Shown piece after piece: positions 1-12,240 of a stretch of DNA of 64,000 nucleotides (position 1 is its first letter; the number at the start of each line of letters is the position of its first letter). Both the position numbers and the translations under genes were made by a program. Source of the DNA: Amphirosellinia nigrospora (taxonomy: Eukaryota > Ascomycota > Sordariomycetes > Xylariales > Xylariaceae); NCBI GenBank assembly GCA_004123355.1, contig SCHM01000004.1, forward strand, positions 1,302,001-1,366,000, given 5' to 3'. The notes beneath the pieces are model-generated. The model saw only the letters and a program-made list of their open reading frames with translations, was not told where the DNA came from and made no database searches.

Positions 1-2046
1 TGGTTTATTCCAAAGTAGTATTAGAAATTCAGCTCACAGAGTGATAGGTTCTGTTGAGGAAAACTCAGCGCTTCGCTTGCTGAGTTCCATAGAGACAAAG
101 TCACTGATTGGATCAAGAGATGGACAGGTACCTGGCCCACCAGCCTTCCCAGTAACATGTCAATTGTATTTTGTCTGGCCTTGTCAGTGAAGTTGTTGAT
201 GTAGAGTCTTGTTGCACTTTTGCGAGCATCCGCAAAGGCACCAGCCAATGACATCTTTCCATGCCTTGTAAAGGACGATTTCAACGCGCCCGTCCCAGCA
301 TATATTCGCGAAAGAGCGTCGCCATTGTCGGCCCAGAGCGTAGAATGCCTCATCCAGAAATCAGAAGCGGCATATTCGGCTCGATGGCCAAGAAATGCCT
401 CCACAGCCATTTGCGATATGAGTGTCTGGATAAGATTTGTCCTGTCCAAGCAGTCTAAACAATTCGTCCGAAATACACCTTCTTGCTGCAGAACGACCAC
501 CATCCGTGTATCATTCTTTGATTCATTAGCAAAATCTATCATATCATCTGTTTGCTCCGCTAGGTAGTAGGCGAAACCATCCGCAGAATGCTCGATATAC
601 CGGCGAATGTCTTTCGCCGCCTCATACCCAGCAGCTTTAGTCTCCGCATGAAAATCATAATCCGTGTCCCGTAGTAAGGCGTGATCAGAAGAGTTCGACT
701 GGTTGGAGCGACTTAGGGCAATGTTCTATGCCATAATGAAAAAGATTCGTGAGCTCAGCCTCACCAGGTTTTGCTGCGCTTAGCAAGTTGACAATGTGGA
801 CGGCACCGTAAGTTTTTCAAGCTCGTTAAAATGATTGTTAAACGCTGGTTGCGTTCCATCTGCAGAACGGGTAATGGTGATTTTTTGTTGCCCAGGAATA
901 AGTCCTGGACTCTGCTCCCAGAACACTGGCACAGAACCGCGAACCTGGCATACGAGAAAAGAACCCGGAGGGGCTCCAGTATATAGTTTCAGTCTCAACG
1001 AAATTTGCAACATGACCATCATCATCAATGCCACGACTATTGAAACGAGTACCTGCTCTCTTACACGACAGACGCGATATAACAGTAAGGTACGAGGGTA
1101 GACCGGTGTTGGACCACGTAGTGGTGCAGCACTGGGGGATTGTCATAGTCAAACAGAATCCCGTATAGCGGAAGTCAAAATTCTTGACGCGTCGAGAGCC
1201 TCGCGTTCGTGTGCTACAAGACGGATCGAAACTGAACGAGCGGGTTGATCATGAATGAATTCCATAAGAAAGCGTCGTCGAAGTTATCAATGTCAAAGGT
1301 GTCCGAATCTACTGGCCTGGATGAGGGTATAAGCCGACGCCAATAATAGCTGTAGTAGGACATGGAAACTATACGTCCAAACCTCTGCGCGTGCGAACTC
1401 ACCTGTCTTGTAGTCTGTTCGTGAGGTCAAAGTCTGTACTATAATAGAAGCTTCCATTGCTGAGTAGCTTTTGTAGTTCTTGATACGGGTACTCTATCTC
1501 GCCTTCTCGGCGACCTAGATTCTGGCCGTAGGTTGATGGAGAGTCGGAGGGCTCGTTATCGTATGTGTTCAGGGAAATGACGTAGTCGTACTCAGCCGTA
1601 TTGAGACAGAAGAACTCAACAGAGACAATCTTCTCGACGGTTTCGCCGGGCCGCAAGGTCGCCACGCGCGATGCGTGCGTGATCACACACAGAAACACAT
1701 CTCGATCGATGGACACTAGGCCCAAGGTCCCATATATGGACGGGAAGGGGCCGAAAGTCGCTCAGCAGGTCTCTTGATGCAGGCGAGAACTCAACCATGC
1801 ACTTCGAGGCGGGAGGCTCATTGGCGCTGGTGCTGGCACCACGGGCCCGACAACAACTGAGGCGAGCGAGCCATCGGCAACGGCCTCACTGGTGGTACGA
1901 GTGTCGGAAGATGAGCGCATGCGAGTTCGTGACTATGGCGATGGCGCGTGAGGATAGTCGCGGACCAAGAGCTGGCTGGACTTATCGGCGCCGGGCGGAG
2001 GAGCAGGCACACTTCGGGCGGTTGACGGGTACTGATACTGGTCCAT
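1..2046 (-). CDS. synaptojanin-like phosphoinositide phosphatase, SAC domain (partial)
   Basis: This is the N-terminal SAC phosphatase part of a synaptojanin-type protein (yeast Inp51/52/53 family), which dephosphorylates phosphoinositides at membranes and actin patches. The signature [10 protein letters not shown] (Cys-X5-Arg-Thr catalytic loop) lies near 430-470. It is followed by [12 protein letters not shown] and [14 protein letters not shown], which are typical of synaptojanins rather than Sac1. I choose the ATG at 2046, which gives [20 protein letters not shown] and leads into LLVRDYPH and [12 protein letters not shown]. An intron near 1390-1400 (donor after NRLQD) precedes [15 protein letters not shown]. 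The 5-phosphatase domain expected downstream lies beyond the left edge. The reading frame is broken several times by one-base changes (about 1948, the C run near 1750, and about 115), with conserved sequence resuming in another frame each time. Family assignment is strong; exact exon borders are not. Confidence 0.85.
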
Positions 2047-3347
2047 GCCGGGATAGCAGGATAGCAGCAGTACATCGAGATGTGTTCAGACAGACGCGCA
2101 TGCTACTCGGTTCGGGGGTACATGTAGGCAGGCAGGGAAATAATCTTCTCGGCTCAATTGGGTGTAATTGTGAGTGTCAATTAGTAGAGGCCATTTAATA
2201 TTGTGCTGTCTGGCTTACACCGTGGACCTGGCACACAATGTACCTGCTGCTTACTTTACCTTGTTAGTACCTGAAGCACCTACCTAATCTAAGGTGAGAC
2301 AAGGTACCTGGAATTAGCCTACATCTCTCGGGTACCTCTCCAGTGGCGTACGTTGGGTTTTTGGTGGGTTACTAACTTCCAAGGTTACCTATTGTTACCT
2401 ATCTACTACCTACCTATTAAAGCAGGTGATTGCCGGTTCAGCCCTATGAACATAGAATTGGATGAAAACTAAGAAGGCCATTCTGTCTCTCAACTATCCA
2501 ACTTTAAAGTGACCTAATTAGTGAAATATATATATATATATATAGGTACTAACTTGTGGCGAAGCCAACTTTATAACAACAGCTTAACTGAGGGGCCCTA
2601 AAGGACCACGTCACTGACACAGATGACATTCACTTCTAAATCTAGATCTTGCATATAGGTGCATACCCGAGGCTATGTGTATGCTCAGAAGTTTTTCATT
2701 TATATTCGGGGTGTGGCTAAAGCCATATCATCTGCAGTGATGGAGGTGTTGGCAATACCCATCACATCATACCTGGTTCTGTCCAAGTCTAGTCATGCTT
2801 GACCAGAGCCAGAAGGGCTCTACCTGCAAAAACTGTACACTATGCATAGCCAGCTGGGATTTCCACCTAGGCGAGATCCTTGTCCCAGGTCCTCTAGGGC
2901 CATTGCAGATACCACATCCGTCGGTGCTGACCGGCTGCGAGTGGTGACCAAGCAAAGGAAAGTGCAAATATCTCTCATCATCAGAAACTAGGAAAGAAAC
3001 AATAAAGGAAAAATGACCACATGACCTCAAAGACGCGACCCTATCCTTGCCTAGTCCACATCAGGGTTGCCTATAAACCAGGCACCCGAGGCGCACGTGT
3101 TGAGTTGGGTAGATAGGCATACTGTGGGCGCAGCCACTACCGACAAGATCGTTGATGAGGGAAACGCGACAGGGGAAATCATAGTTCGCATTTTCCGGCC
3201 CTGCCATCGGACCAACTCCCTACCGTCCCTCCCGACCAAATGCCGCGAATCCTTCGCCAGCTGGGTATCGACGAGACTCAAGCCACCAGTGAGGCTCCTG
3301 GAGTATGCAATTACAGCTGAGACAAGGAGGTATCAAAAGAGAGTTGC
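2047..3347. other. intergenic, no gene seen
   Basis: Non-coding gap between the SAC gene promoter and the 14-3-3 terminator side. It holds many GTACCT/TACCTA motifs (2220-2420) and a short (TA)n run near 2526-2544. Open frames here have no coding character that I can recognise. Confidence 0.6.
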
Positions 3348-4564
3348 TTAAGACTCGGGAGCGGGCGCAGCCTCCTCCTTGGGCTTCTCGGCTTCCTCTG
3401 CAGGCTTGTCCTCTTTTGGAGCATCCTGGGCAGGAGCGGCATCACCTTCGGTGCTGTCCGACGAGGTCCACAAGGTCAGGTTGTCCCGCAGCAGCTGCAT
3501 GATGAGTGTGCTATCACGGTATGACTCCTCAGACAATGAATCAAGCTCGGCAATAGCGTCATCGAAGGCCTGTTTGGCAAGGTGACAAGCCCTGTCAGGC
3601 GAGTTCAGAATCTCGTAGTAGAAGACGGAGAAGTTGAGCGCAAGGCCGAGGCGGATAGGATGTGTGGGGGTGAGCTCGGTCTGAGCAACGTCGGTTGCAC
3701 TCTGAAGAAATGGTCAGTATTCTCAATTAAAAACGTGTCTATGAGACTCACCTTGTACGCCTCGTGGCAGCAGTAGCAGCAACCTTACGTTTCTCCCCAG
3801 AAGCAAACTCGGCAAAACGGTGGTAATCGCCCTTCCTAGACCGGCGATGCAATAATCAGTAACAGTTTCTTAATTTCGAATGCTATTTTGTTGCGCAGGA
3901 GCACAAACATCTTGTGGTAGAAGACTTTAGATTCGCCAGAGGCAGCATTGGGAATTAGGCTGTCATCCAAAACATCCAGAACATCTTGGCAGACTTTCTC
4001 GAGCTCAGTCTCAATTTTGTTTCGGTAGTCGCGGATGGTAGAGACGTGCTTGTCAGATCCCTTCGATTCCTCCTTCTGCTCAATCGAGGAGATGATGCGC
4101 CACGAGGCACGACGGGTACCAACTACGTTCTTGTAGGCAACAGACAGGAGGTTGCGCTCATCGACAGTGAGCTCGCCGCCAAGCTTGGCAACCTCTTTCA
4201 TGTAAGTCACCATTTCATCATAGCGCTCAGCCTGCTCGCAAAGGCGAGCGAGAAAAGTCTTGCTGTTAGAGCAGGGCGGTTAGAATAGAAACATGTTGGT
4301 GTGAGAAGGTTGACGGGTGGGAAGCGGCTGGATCGTAGTGGGCACCTAGAGCCGGCACATACCTCTCACGCTACATGACAAGAATCAGAGTCAGCACCAG
4401 TCTAAATGATTGATCACGGTGTAGCATGCGTGCTTTTGGGATGTGCGACCACATGCATAAGGGCGCTGGGTGAAAGCGGAGCAGAGGCCGGTCAAAGGCA
4501 AAGACGGTCGAAAGCGGCAGGCAGTCTTAATAGAAAGGGGGTTTTAACATACCTCAGTGGTCAT
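3348..4564 (-). CDS. BMH1: 14-3-3 protein
   Basis: 14-3-3 proteins are dimeric all-helical adaptors that bind phosphoserine peptides in many signalling and cell-cycle partners. Spliced sequence starts [20 protein letters not shown], continues [20 protein letters not shown] and [20 protein letters not shown], and ends in the conserved [13 protein letters not shown] followed by a Pro/Glu/Ala-rich tail. Exon 1 (4553-4564) encodes only MTTE. Exon 2 (4363-4370) is an 8-nt microexon. Exon 3 starts at 4262, and further introns follow the HKM and EAYK codons. One C appears missing near 3765-3767, where GCTGCC ACGAG should read GCTGCCCACGAG to encode AAHEAYK. The loop that usually reads HRYLAEF is HRFAEF here. 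Because the protein is normally essential or strongly constrained, I infer a sequence fault rather than a pseudogene. Confidence 0.93.
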
Positions 4565-7039
4565 GTTGGGCTAATCTGAGAAAGTGATGATAGTTTCGTT
4601 TCGGAGGATGAATGCGGCAGGGAGGTCAAGTAGGGCTGTAGTGAATTCACGTTGTCAGCAATGTTGATTGGGAGTTGAAAGGAGATGAGGGTGCAGGAGG
4701 TTGTTTACAAGAAATTAAGTCGACTATTGAACATTCAAATGAACGGTTTGGGTGCGGGAGGAGAAAGCAAGTAGTCCCCAAGGCCCCAGCCAGACCCGCC
4801 GACAATGCCCACCCGTGCTTGGCTCGTGCGTCAGAAGGGAGGTGTATGTACCGGTGTGCGTAGGTACACCTACCTACTGTACAATAGAAGGGCTAGGTAC
4901 ATCGGAGCAAGGGGATGGGGTCCACGGGTATGTGATGTGCTCTATCTACAGCAGTTTCAGTGCCTTCTCGCACTACCTAACTGCCCGTGGTTACGCTGTT
5001 GAATGACAGCACAAAGGCATCATTGGTCACCGGATGCACAATGGACGGCTAGTCGAGAGCGGAGGGACAGAGATACATACATATGTACCAAGATATAATG
5101 CAGCAGTAGGTACCGTGCAGCAAACTACAGCCGCGCCCCAGCATATGTACATGAATGTAAGTAGGTAGTTGCCTAAGGCGGCCGGAGCCAATATCAGGTA
5201 CCTACCCTGCCTGCTAGTATGACAGGTGTAGGTCGGTTATCCAATGTTGAAAGTTGGGCTCCAAAAGATTGCCCCTCATTTCGTAACCCACAAAGTGGGC
5301 TGGTTCCTCATCGGAATTCCTAGTAGGTAGATAGTCAAGGTAAGGCTAGGTGCTTTGGGTCTTCTCACAACACATTTGATCTGACATGGGACAGCCCCAA
5401 ACCAAATCGAAAAAAAAATTCAATTTTCATGCCCCTGATTAAGAATGGTTAATCCAAGCAGCCAAGTGTACTGACATTTATATACCTACAAGTGAGTAGG
5501 TAAACAGTATATGCTAAGTTAGAGCTCACAAGCTTCCTACTTATCTACCTGTACCTACCCAGCCTCTCTTTAAACCTGGATTGACCTTGATATTGGCAAG
5601 GCAATAAGGCGTTGAGTCTGAGCTGAGGCATTGTTACTTTGCCGAGGCCGTTTCTCTTTCGTCTCCTGTTCTCTGGACTTCCATCACCAAATCGTTGGTG
5701 GCTGTCCATCCCCACTATCATCCGTTCAAAAGCGGGCCCCTGTTGCTTTCCGAAGGGTCTAGAGATATCGGCGGATTTGGGGACTAGTTTAAACAATTCG
5801 ACAGGATGACCAAAGTCCCGAGCCGTTGAAAATTAGGGTTTACAAAGGACAAGGCACTATACGAAACGTGTCATTTTAGATACCACCTAGATATATATAT
5901 GAAGATAGATCGGATCTTAGTTGCAACTATATAAAATACAGATGGACGAGGAGGTTATCTAGCTTCAGGCATTTTCTGTCTTAGGTAGCTTACCTAAGTC
6001 ATCGTAATTTATAGGTATCTGGCACTGTATCACACCGACTTCTCACGCGCCACTACACACGGTCAGCGTTCCCCTAAGACAAGGCAGTTAAGTTACCACG
6101 GCAAAGTCCCCGAAAGGCTTATTGCATCTTTGTGCCGTGCAAGCCTTAGATCAAGTCAAATTCGTGCTTACGTGCCAACCTTAGTATCATATGTCTGTTG
6201 ATAAGGGTACAACTGTCGTTAGAGCCCCCACGATTTGTGCTGTCCTCGGGGTCTTATCACGAGGTCCAACACCTGGCCAGTCATGTCCTTCATTCTAGGC
6301 CAACCACGAGAGCTGTGCTGGCAACTATTGTCCCATGAGCCAAAAATGGTCCTGGCGATGCTGTCCAATCCTTTGGCGCCTCCAATGGCCCGCTTCTCCT
6401 TCGAGGGCCGATGGATAAGAGCCCAAGGCGCTTGCGATACTCAAGTATACAATTATTACCGTGGCGATTTTCCTTTCTTGTACAAGTCTGACAACACAGT
6501 GATAGAAACATAACACATATTAGATACTATACGCTCCTTTCTTAAGATAGTTAGGAGCGTGCAGAATACCCAGATATGGTTGGTGAGCATCCATTTTAAT
6601 CGTTTGCGTCAAATTCTTTACGAGGCCACGATTTCGGTGAGCAACTAAGGTAACACAATATACCAAATAATTACACACCTATTAATGCCTATAGCCCCCA
6701 ACAGCCCCAATCAAACTTCGATTCCGAAGAATTACACGTTCAATGTACTGTCTACAAAAAAAAAAAACGCTGAGCCTTTACCTGTAAAACAAGACGAGGC
6801 CCATGCATATCCATATAATGAGCATATTGTCCAGCCATTAGGCTTATAGCTCATCATTCGTCGTCGAGGCAGGGTATTTGCCCCTCCCCCAGTCAAACGG
6901 ATCTCCGCCGGGTATGCAGAGGCCTAATCTCCAAAAGTAATCACGATGTGCAAAAAGCAGTTCCAGAGTCTAAAGCGCACGGGCAAGTGCCACGGCTCAC
7001 CCGACAAAACGCCTGCATTAGTAGAGTGCTCCTCGGCGA
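4565..7039. other. long intergenic region upstream of 14-3-3
   Basis: About 2.5 kb without a supported gene. It contains dense TAGGTA/TACCTA motifs (4860-4900, 5100-5350, 5480-5560), AT-rich stretches at 5880-6010 and a poly-A run near 6752-6765. The first few hundred bases should hold the 14-3-3 promoter. The rest is unexplained. Confidence 0.6.
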
Positions 7040-8050
7040 CTAGTTTTCCAACCCAGTCGGTTTTTCTCCATCTGAACCAGCGATGCAGTTAGGATCGTGG
7101 TCTCCAGCACACGGCCGGATATCTGACGGTGTGGGAGATAGTTCGGGCCTGGTGATGAAGAATTCGCCAGCATGGACCTGTATCCCCATTCGGAGAGAGG
7201 AAGCAGCGGACCGGGTCGTCGACGTGAGTAATCCGTCGATATGCACGTTGTTCAGGGTCGTTCCCTTCGTCCTGGAGGCTAAAGACCGCGTCGAGATACT
7301 CTGTAAACCCGGCATTCCGACTCGCGGCTCGCCAAATGTCGTCACGGTTATATTCTCCCATCCAAGGATAGCTTTCATCTCTAGCGCTGCGAGCGAGCCA
7401 ACGGCACCTCCAAGACTATGGCCAACTACGTGAATAGGAAGATTTGGGTATTTCTCATGGAGGCGCTTCAATTCTGGTAGTACGGTCGGTCTAGCAATCT
7501 GCCACGACAAGAGGAATCCCAAATGCACAGTACAATTAGTGCAAGCGTGTTCCGGTTTTCTTGGTGGAAGCCCATCCCCGTCGTCTATGGGCGGGTAAGG
7601 TACGTATTTCTGCGGAACCGTGCTCAAATCGATTATGGTGTTCGTTATGCTATATTCCCGGAACGCGACGATGATGGCACCGTTGGCCTTCTTGCTAGAC
7701 TGACCCTTCTCCTGAGGCGACGAACCATGATCAATGGCAACATAGCCACAACTATCGCTAAGCAGCACGCCGGTGTTCCAGGTCGTCACAAGCTCGAGCG
7801 ACGGAAAGTCCTTACACCGCGAGATACACGAGAAAGGTTGGCGGATCCCCGTTGTCCCCACACAGTAGGTAATATCGACGAGACGAGAAAGGCGCTCCAA
7901 AGATGCGAAGAGGTTGAAAGAGATCCCGGCTAGGGCATTCGTCTTGTCGCCCTGTGAAGATCGGTGTCGGTCTAAGATAGGTGATATGAAAGGGCTCGTG
8001 GCAGCCCCCAGTGCAAACAAGTGTAGTAGATGGATTATGATAGAGAACAT
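7040..8050 (-). CDS. secreted class 3 (alpha/beta hydrolase) lipase
   Basis: Predicted extracellular triacylglycerol or related ester lipase. The protein opens with a hydrophobic signal peptide (residues 1-20, MFSIIIHLLHLFALGAATS). The nucleophile elbow GHSLGGAVGS (Gly-His-Ser-Leu-Gly) sits about 220 residues in, preceded by the class 3-type segment HLGFLLSW. The following TTFGEPRVG matches the strand that carries the family's next core motif. Catalytic Asp and His are expected in the last third (ITHVDDPV and HAGEFFI are visible). There the frame is shifted three times by single missing bases (about 7318, 7212 and 7175), which together cancel, so one open frame spans the gene although its residues around 7175-7318 are nonsense. 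It appears intronless. Family is clear; substrate is unknown. Confidence 0.85.
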   Translation of the reverse strand: MFSIIIHLLHLFALGAATSPFISPILDRHRSSQGDKTNALAGISFNLFASLERLSRLVDITYCVGTTGIRQPFSCISRCKDFPSLELVTTWNTGVLLSDSCGYVAIDHGSSPQEKGQSSKKANGAIIVAFREYSITNTIIDLSTVPQKYVPYPPIDDGDGLPPRKPEHACTNCTVHLGFLLSWQIARPTVLPELKRLHEKYPNLPIHVVGHSLGGAVGSLAALEMKAILGWENITVTTFGEPRVGMPGLQSISTRSLASRTKGTTLNNVHIDGLLTSTTRSAASSLRMGIQVHAGEFFITRPELSPTPSDIRPCAGDHDPNCIAGSDGEKPTGLEN

Positions 8051-8618
8051 CTCAGGATACTAATAGTCGTAGGTTCTGGGGCTGGAAACGATTAATGTTA
8101 TGTGGAACAGACCGCCGCGAAATTCTGAGCAACCATGGTCAGAATTATCGTCATCAGAGGCGAGGCATCTAGCTGGAACGAGTGAGTATAATGATTATCA
8201 AATTGGGGTGCAAATGCTAGTGAGAAGGGCAGCGGTGCCCAAAGTCACGATGCCTACGATAGACGTGTCATATGACCAGCACAAGGTTTAAGCTGGAAAT
8301 TAACAGCTTCATTGGTATATGACGCCAACAACGGAATTAGCCCGCAAAGGTGGCAATTACCTAGGTAGGTAAGTGATAGTGCACCGAAAGGGGAAAACGC
8401 GGGGTACCAGTATGCTAAAAAGGGATAACCATGAACCCTTTTTGCGCCTTCCTACCAAAAGTAATGTAGGTCGCCAAAGGATGACCAAGCTTAAGTAAGC
8501 AGGAGGCTCAATAGAGTTGTTATTACAATACTTATAACAAGCAAGCACCTAGGTAGATTACAGGGCTAAAATTGTACAAGGCAGCCCGATTAACACTAAC
8601 ATATTCAAACCCGATCTT
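8051..8618. other. intergenic, no gene seen
   Basis: Gap between the lipase start and the 3' end of the next gene, with two CCTAGGTAG-type motifs near 8359-8372 and 8548-8556. I see nothing else of note. Confidence 0.5.
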
Positions 8619-9273
8619 TTACAAAGCTACGTTATCGACCGAATCCCGCAGCGTGAGTTGCATGACTCTGGCTCTCTTAGCCTCTCCAAGTGTCCCGAGC
8701 TCTTCGTATAGGCGCCTTGGGTGGGATGGGTTCGAGGCTGTTGAAATCGCCTTGGAGGATTCCTGCTTGATGTGGCACAGCGTGCCGGTGGAGGTATCGG
8801 TGCAGTCAAGCTCGGGGGTAACCAAACCAGATGCTTCGAACCTGGGGATACTGCGTAATATGTTAGTCGCGTAGCTCAGCAAAGTGCCGTCTTGGTGTCC
8901 GGACTTACCCTGCACCGGGGCACGCCTTTTCGGTGAGTGTTAGCCCAGCAATTCCCGTCGTCTGGTAGACGAAAGCGACAGTAGTGTCGTCGCATACGTA
9001 AATGTTCTTGCTTGGGCCGCTTGGTGTTGAGGTAGAATTGCGTTGACATGTGGTCCGAATTTTGGTGTCGGGATCACTAAATTCGAAGCAGACGGTATCC
9101 AAGCTATCGTCGTTCTTGTCTGTGAACGTCGTGAAATTCGTCACCACGAACTCAGCCGGCAGAGTGCAGTTGCTGGCAAGAGCCTTGAAATTGTTTGGGA
9201 TGGCGTAGTGGAGAGCCTTAGAAGCCGACGCCGCAGCCACGAGGCAGAATAGACTATGCATGACCCGCATCAT
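8619..9273 (-). CDS. small secreted protein, function unknown
   Basis: Two-exon gene of about 195 codons. Exon 1 starts at 9273 with MMRVMHSLFCLVAAASASKA, a clear signal peptide. It continues through a Thr/Asn-rich segment with several cysteines (SNCTLPAEF, DTVCFEF, TTCQRN, YVCDDT, KACPG). A GTAAGT donor near 8908 and a CGCAG acceptor near 8846 join CPGAG to IPRFEASGLVTPELDC in frame, and the second exon ends RDSVDNVAL. Spaced cysteines plus possible N-glycosylation sites (NCT, NFT, NST) fit an extracellular protein or an effector candidate. I recognise no domain family. Confidence 0.6.
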
Positions 9274-9390
9274 TGGGACAAGGCAGTTCTAAGACAACTG
9301 TAACGAGATTTCGTTCGGCGTATGGGTGTGAGACGTATGTCGCTTATAAGGAAGTAGTGAAGACAAGGTTGCGAGCAGTGACGATGACGA

Positions 9391-9456
9391 TGTTGGTGGT
9401 ATGCTGGTGTTGGTATGTTGGTATGTTGGTGTATTGGTGTTGGTGTTGGTGTTGGT
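9391..9456. repeat. TGTTGG/TGGTGT microsatellite
   Basis: Imperfect short tandem repeat made of TGGTGT, TGTTGG and TGGTAT units, about 120-180 nt upstream of the secreted-protein start. It lies in the presumed promoter region. Confidence 0.85.
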
Positions 9457-10988
9457 CACGATGCTAGTGTGTGGTATCTAACGCAGGGCGGCGCAAACAG
9501 ATGGATTGTTCAGGTTGAGGAATTGGATGAAAATAGGTATACACGGGAACGCAAAAAAAAAAAACATGACATAGCGACGATGATCTACATGCAATTAGAC
9601 CTACTCATTTTCTGGTGGACTGTATTTATGGACATATGTAGATCACATACGTACGTACCATAAAGACTCCTGCCAAGCCAATCACCCCTTCCTGCGCATT
9701 GATGTACAGTGCACCATGCCATACCGCTACCCATTTACGTGCAACACGCAGATCTTGAGGCGATTAGCCGAACCATTTACCCAACTGGGGAGTCAGTCTT
9801 GCCTAAACCGTCCTGATTCCTTTCTACCTGAAACCACTGAAAATGGCGCCTCGTAGATGACGGTCTAATATGAACAAATCGAATTTCAAGTGCCTGACTC
9901 GGATATCCTCTTGCTAGGCCAATACTTTCCATCATCTAGCACAATGACGAAACAACGCGCCTGTTCAGGTAAATTAGTGGGGCCGACAAACCCCAGATGT
10001 ATTCGTTGGGCCCTAACCTTTGTACCTGCAGCAACTATAGTACCTACTAATGTAATATAATATTCGAATTGAAATCCAATACCCCGGTAAAGTCGGTATC
10101 GTGGCAGTTTTAGTATAACCTTCCCCATATAAGGCCACTTGTGTCTACAGATCCCGCGAGAATCAAAACTCAACGCTGGCCTGTCTGAAGCATAAATGTT
10201 ATTGAAGGATCCTGCGCATATCGGGCAACTCTTGTCAAGTATCTCGCGTTGGCGATGGAGTAAATCAAACAATTCAAAGTAGAACAGGCGTTGACTCGTA
10301 TCAGAGCCGTCCGTACCTTACGGACGAACACAAAAAGCCCGATAACTTATATCCATACTCCCTTACTAGACCTACACAGCATCGGTGAGACAACTAATTG
10401 TAATGCGATTAATAAAAACGTGCTCCCCGCCGTCCCTTTGCAAGCAATCTCGCATCGAGCGTGTGAGACATAAACAGAGCATCTGATAAGGTGGTGCGAA
10501 ACTAACCAATACCCATTCCTTGCTGTTGATGACTAGTAGCTTCGATTACCTCTCGAATAAGGCGTCGGTGTCAACGGCTAGAATGCTTCTCTACCTTAGG
10601 CGCCAGGGTATTGTTCTCGCACGGCGTCCACAAATCGGCTATCGAATCTTTACCGAGCTTACTTAATCCCAGCCTGAAGTGAAGCAAGTGCCTAATATTT
10701 CTAATGTTGAACATGCTTGGTGCTTCTCATCGCGTCGAAACATAAGCGCGTGTCATGCCCAGCTAGGTAATTCATCATTGGAGCCTTAGGGGTCTGCGAC
10801 TATATCAACGCTTGGAAGGGAGCAAAAACACTCCCGTCGCATATGTCTATCCGTGAAGCTTCAGTAATAGCTAGAATAGGCCGGCGTAGACAAAGTAGAT
10901 TCCGTGGTCAAGCTTGGGAATTACTAATCGAAATTAAAAGTGTAGCTTTGCTGTCTACTTTTAACCAACTCGTCTCTCTCTCTATACT
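9457..10988. other. intergenic, no supported gene
   Basis: Holds a poly-A run near 9553-9564 and scattered short open frames. A 128-codon minus-strand frame at 9886-10272 contains a CPIC pair but has no recognisable family or coding context, so I do not call it a gene. Confidence 0.5.
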
Positions 10989-11850
10989 GTGACGGTAACA
11001 ATAAAGCAATACGATCACTATCCTGACGCAGACATGTCCAAGATGACCTTTGTCGACCGCGACCAGGTAGTGCGAATAAACCCGCACCTAAACCACAACG
11101 CTGTCGGCTCCCTAATAAAGCAGCGGATTCCGGAGCTAACTTTCGATTACGGCGGAGGAATCCGTTTAACTTATACGGAATATAAAAAGCAGGTTAAGGA
11201 GGCGAGTTAAAGCGGAGCGTATGATGATTATGTAGCCGTTATCGACGATATCGAAAACTTTAAAGATTTCGCCGAGAATTCTAAAACGAAGGGCCGGATT
11301 TATCGCCGCAACAGACTGTCATCACATGAAGATGCAGATATCGTCGCCAAATGCGGAACACCGCAAGACTATTGGAAACTAGTGTTCTTAAAACATCCAA
11401 TCCAACCAGGGAATGAAATCCGAGATGTAGTCGACAATTTGGCCCGGATCGCTCCCGACCGGCAGCCATCGGAGTCCAAAGTCTACTTAGAAGTCAAAAG
11501 AAGTTGGAGGGCATCGCCGCCCATCGCCTGGAGACACGTTTTAAAGTAGTCAATGTTAGGCTGGACGTACCAGCACGCGAGGAAATTGAGGCCCTCCGCA
11601 TATTTGGTAGCTAGCGACAAAAGGTCGCCGACCTCCCCCTTTCTCTTATTTACGAAACCTTCCGCCCTCCGGCAGAAGTGTTATCTTTCTAGGACGACCT
11701 GCCTCGATTGAGAAGAGGTCTGACTATTCTGGTTGGTCTCAAAACCCAACTACCCCGACAACGACTTCACACATACCAGACTCCACGCTATCATTTGGTA
11801 GCTCTTTGTTGTCTATGTCAACCATACACCCAGGGGATACTATTTATATG
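10989..11850 (+). pseudogene. decayed coding sequence of unknown family
   Basis: From about 10989 (first ATG near 11034, MSKMTFVDRDQVVRINPHLN) a coding-like plus-strand reading continues to about 11700-11850. It passes through segments such as FDYGGGIRLTYTEYKKQV, DDYVAVIDDIENFKDF, DYWKLVFLKHPIQPGNEIRD and ARIAPDRQPSES. It is broken a few times, yet residues between the breaks stay protein-like (balanced charge, no long low complexity). That suggests a gene that was once real. A pyrimidine-rich CTCGTCTCTCTCTCT tract lies just upstream, as in many fungal promoters. I recognise no family and cannot say whether it was a host gene or part of a mobile element. Confidence 0.35.
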
Positions 11851-12240
11851 CAGCATCTCAGATTGCAATTTGCTTAAAAGAATGGGCAATGCTAGAGCGA
11901 GTCTTTTGGTAATTCGGGGAGTTGGTTGTATTTTAAATTGTCACATTTGATATTGGATCTAATATTCTGCGTCCAAGGTTGCGCATCAACAAGGGGGCCA
12001 AACTACAATTCGTCATGTGGGAGTCGGTGCATAAGAAAAAGACATAGACACCAGCAGGCGGAGGAACACCGAGGTGCTTATGTCAGAAATATGTAAGTTT
12101 TTTAAATTGGTATATTATAACACCCGAGTCACCGTCTAGTATGCCTAGTCAAAACACTCAATACGCCCAGAACACCATGATTTTATGTATGCAAAGTAGA
12201 GGAGACTATTGGCCTCTTGAAGGAAGCACTACGCGACAGT
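11851..12240. other. intergenic, no gene seen
   Basis: AT-rich gap downstream of the MET5 stop codon. It presumably includes the MET5 3' untranslated region; no other signal is visible. Confidence 0.5.

Noticed and set aside
9886-10272. 128-codon minus-strand open frame with a CPIC pair
   Set aside because: No family, no start or splice context and no supporting neighbours; open frames of this size occur by chance here.
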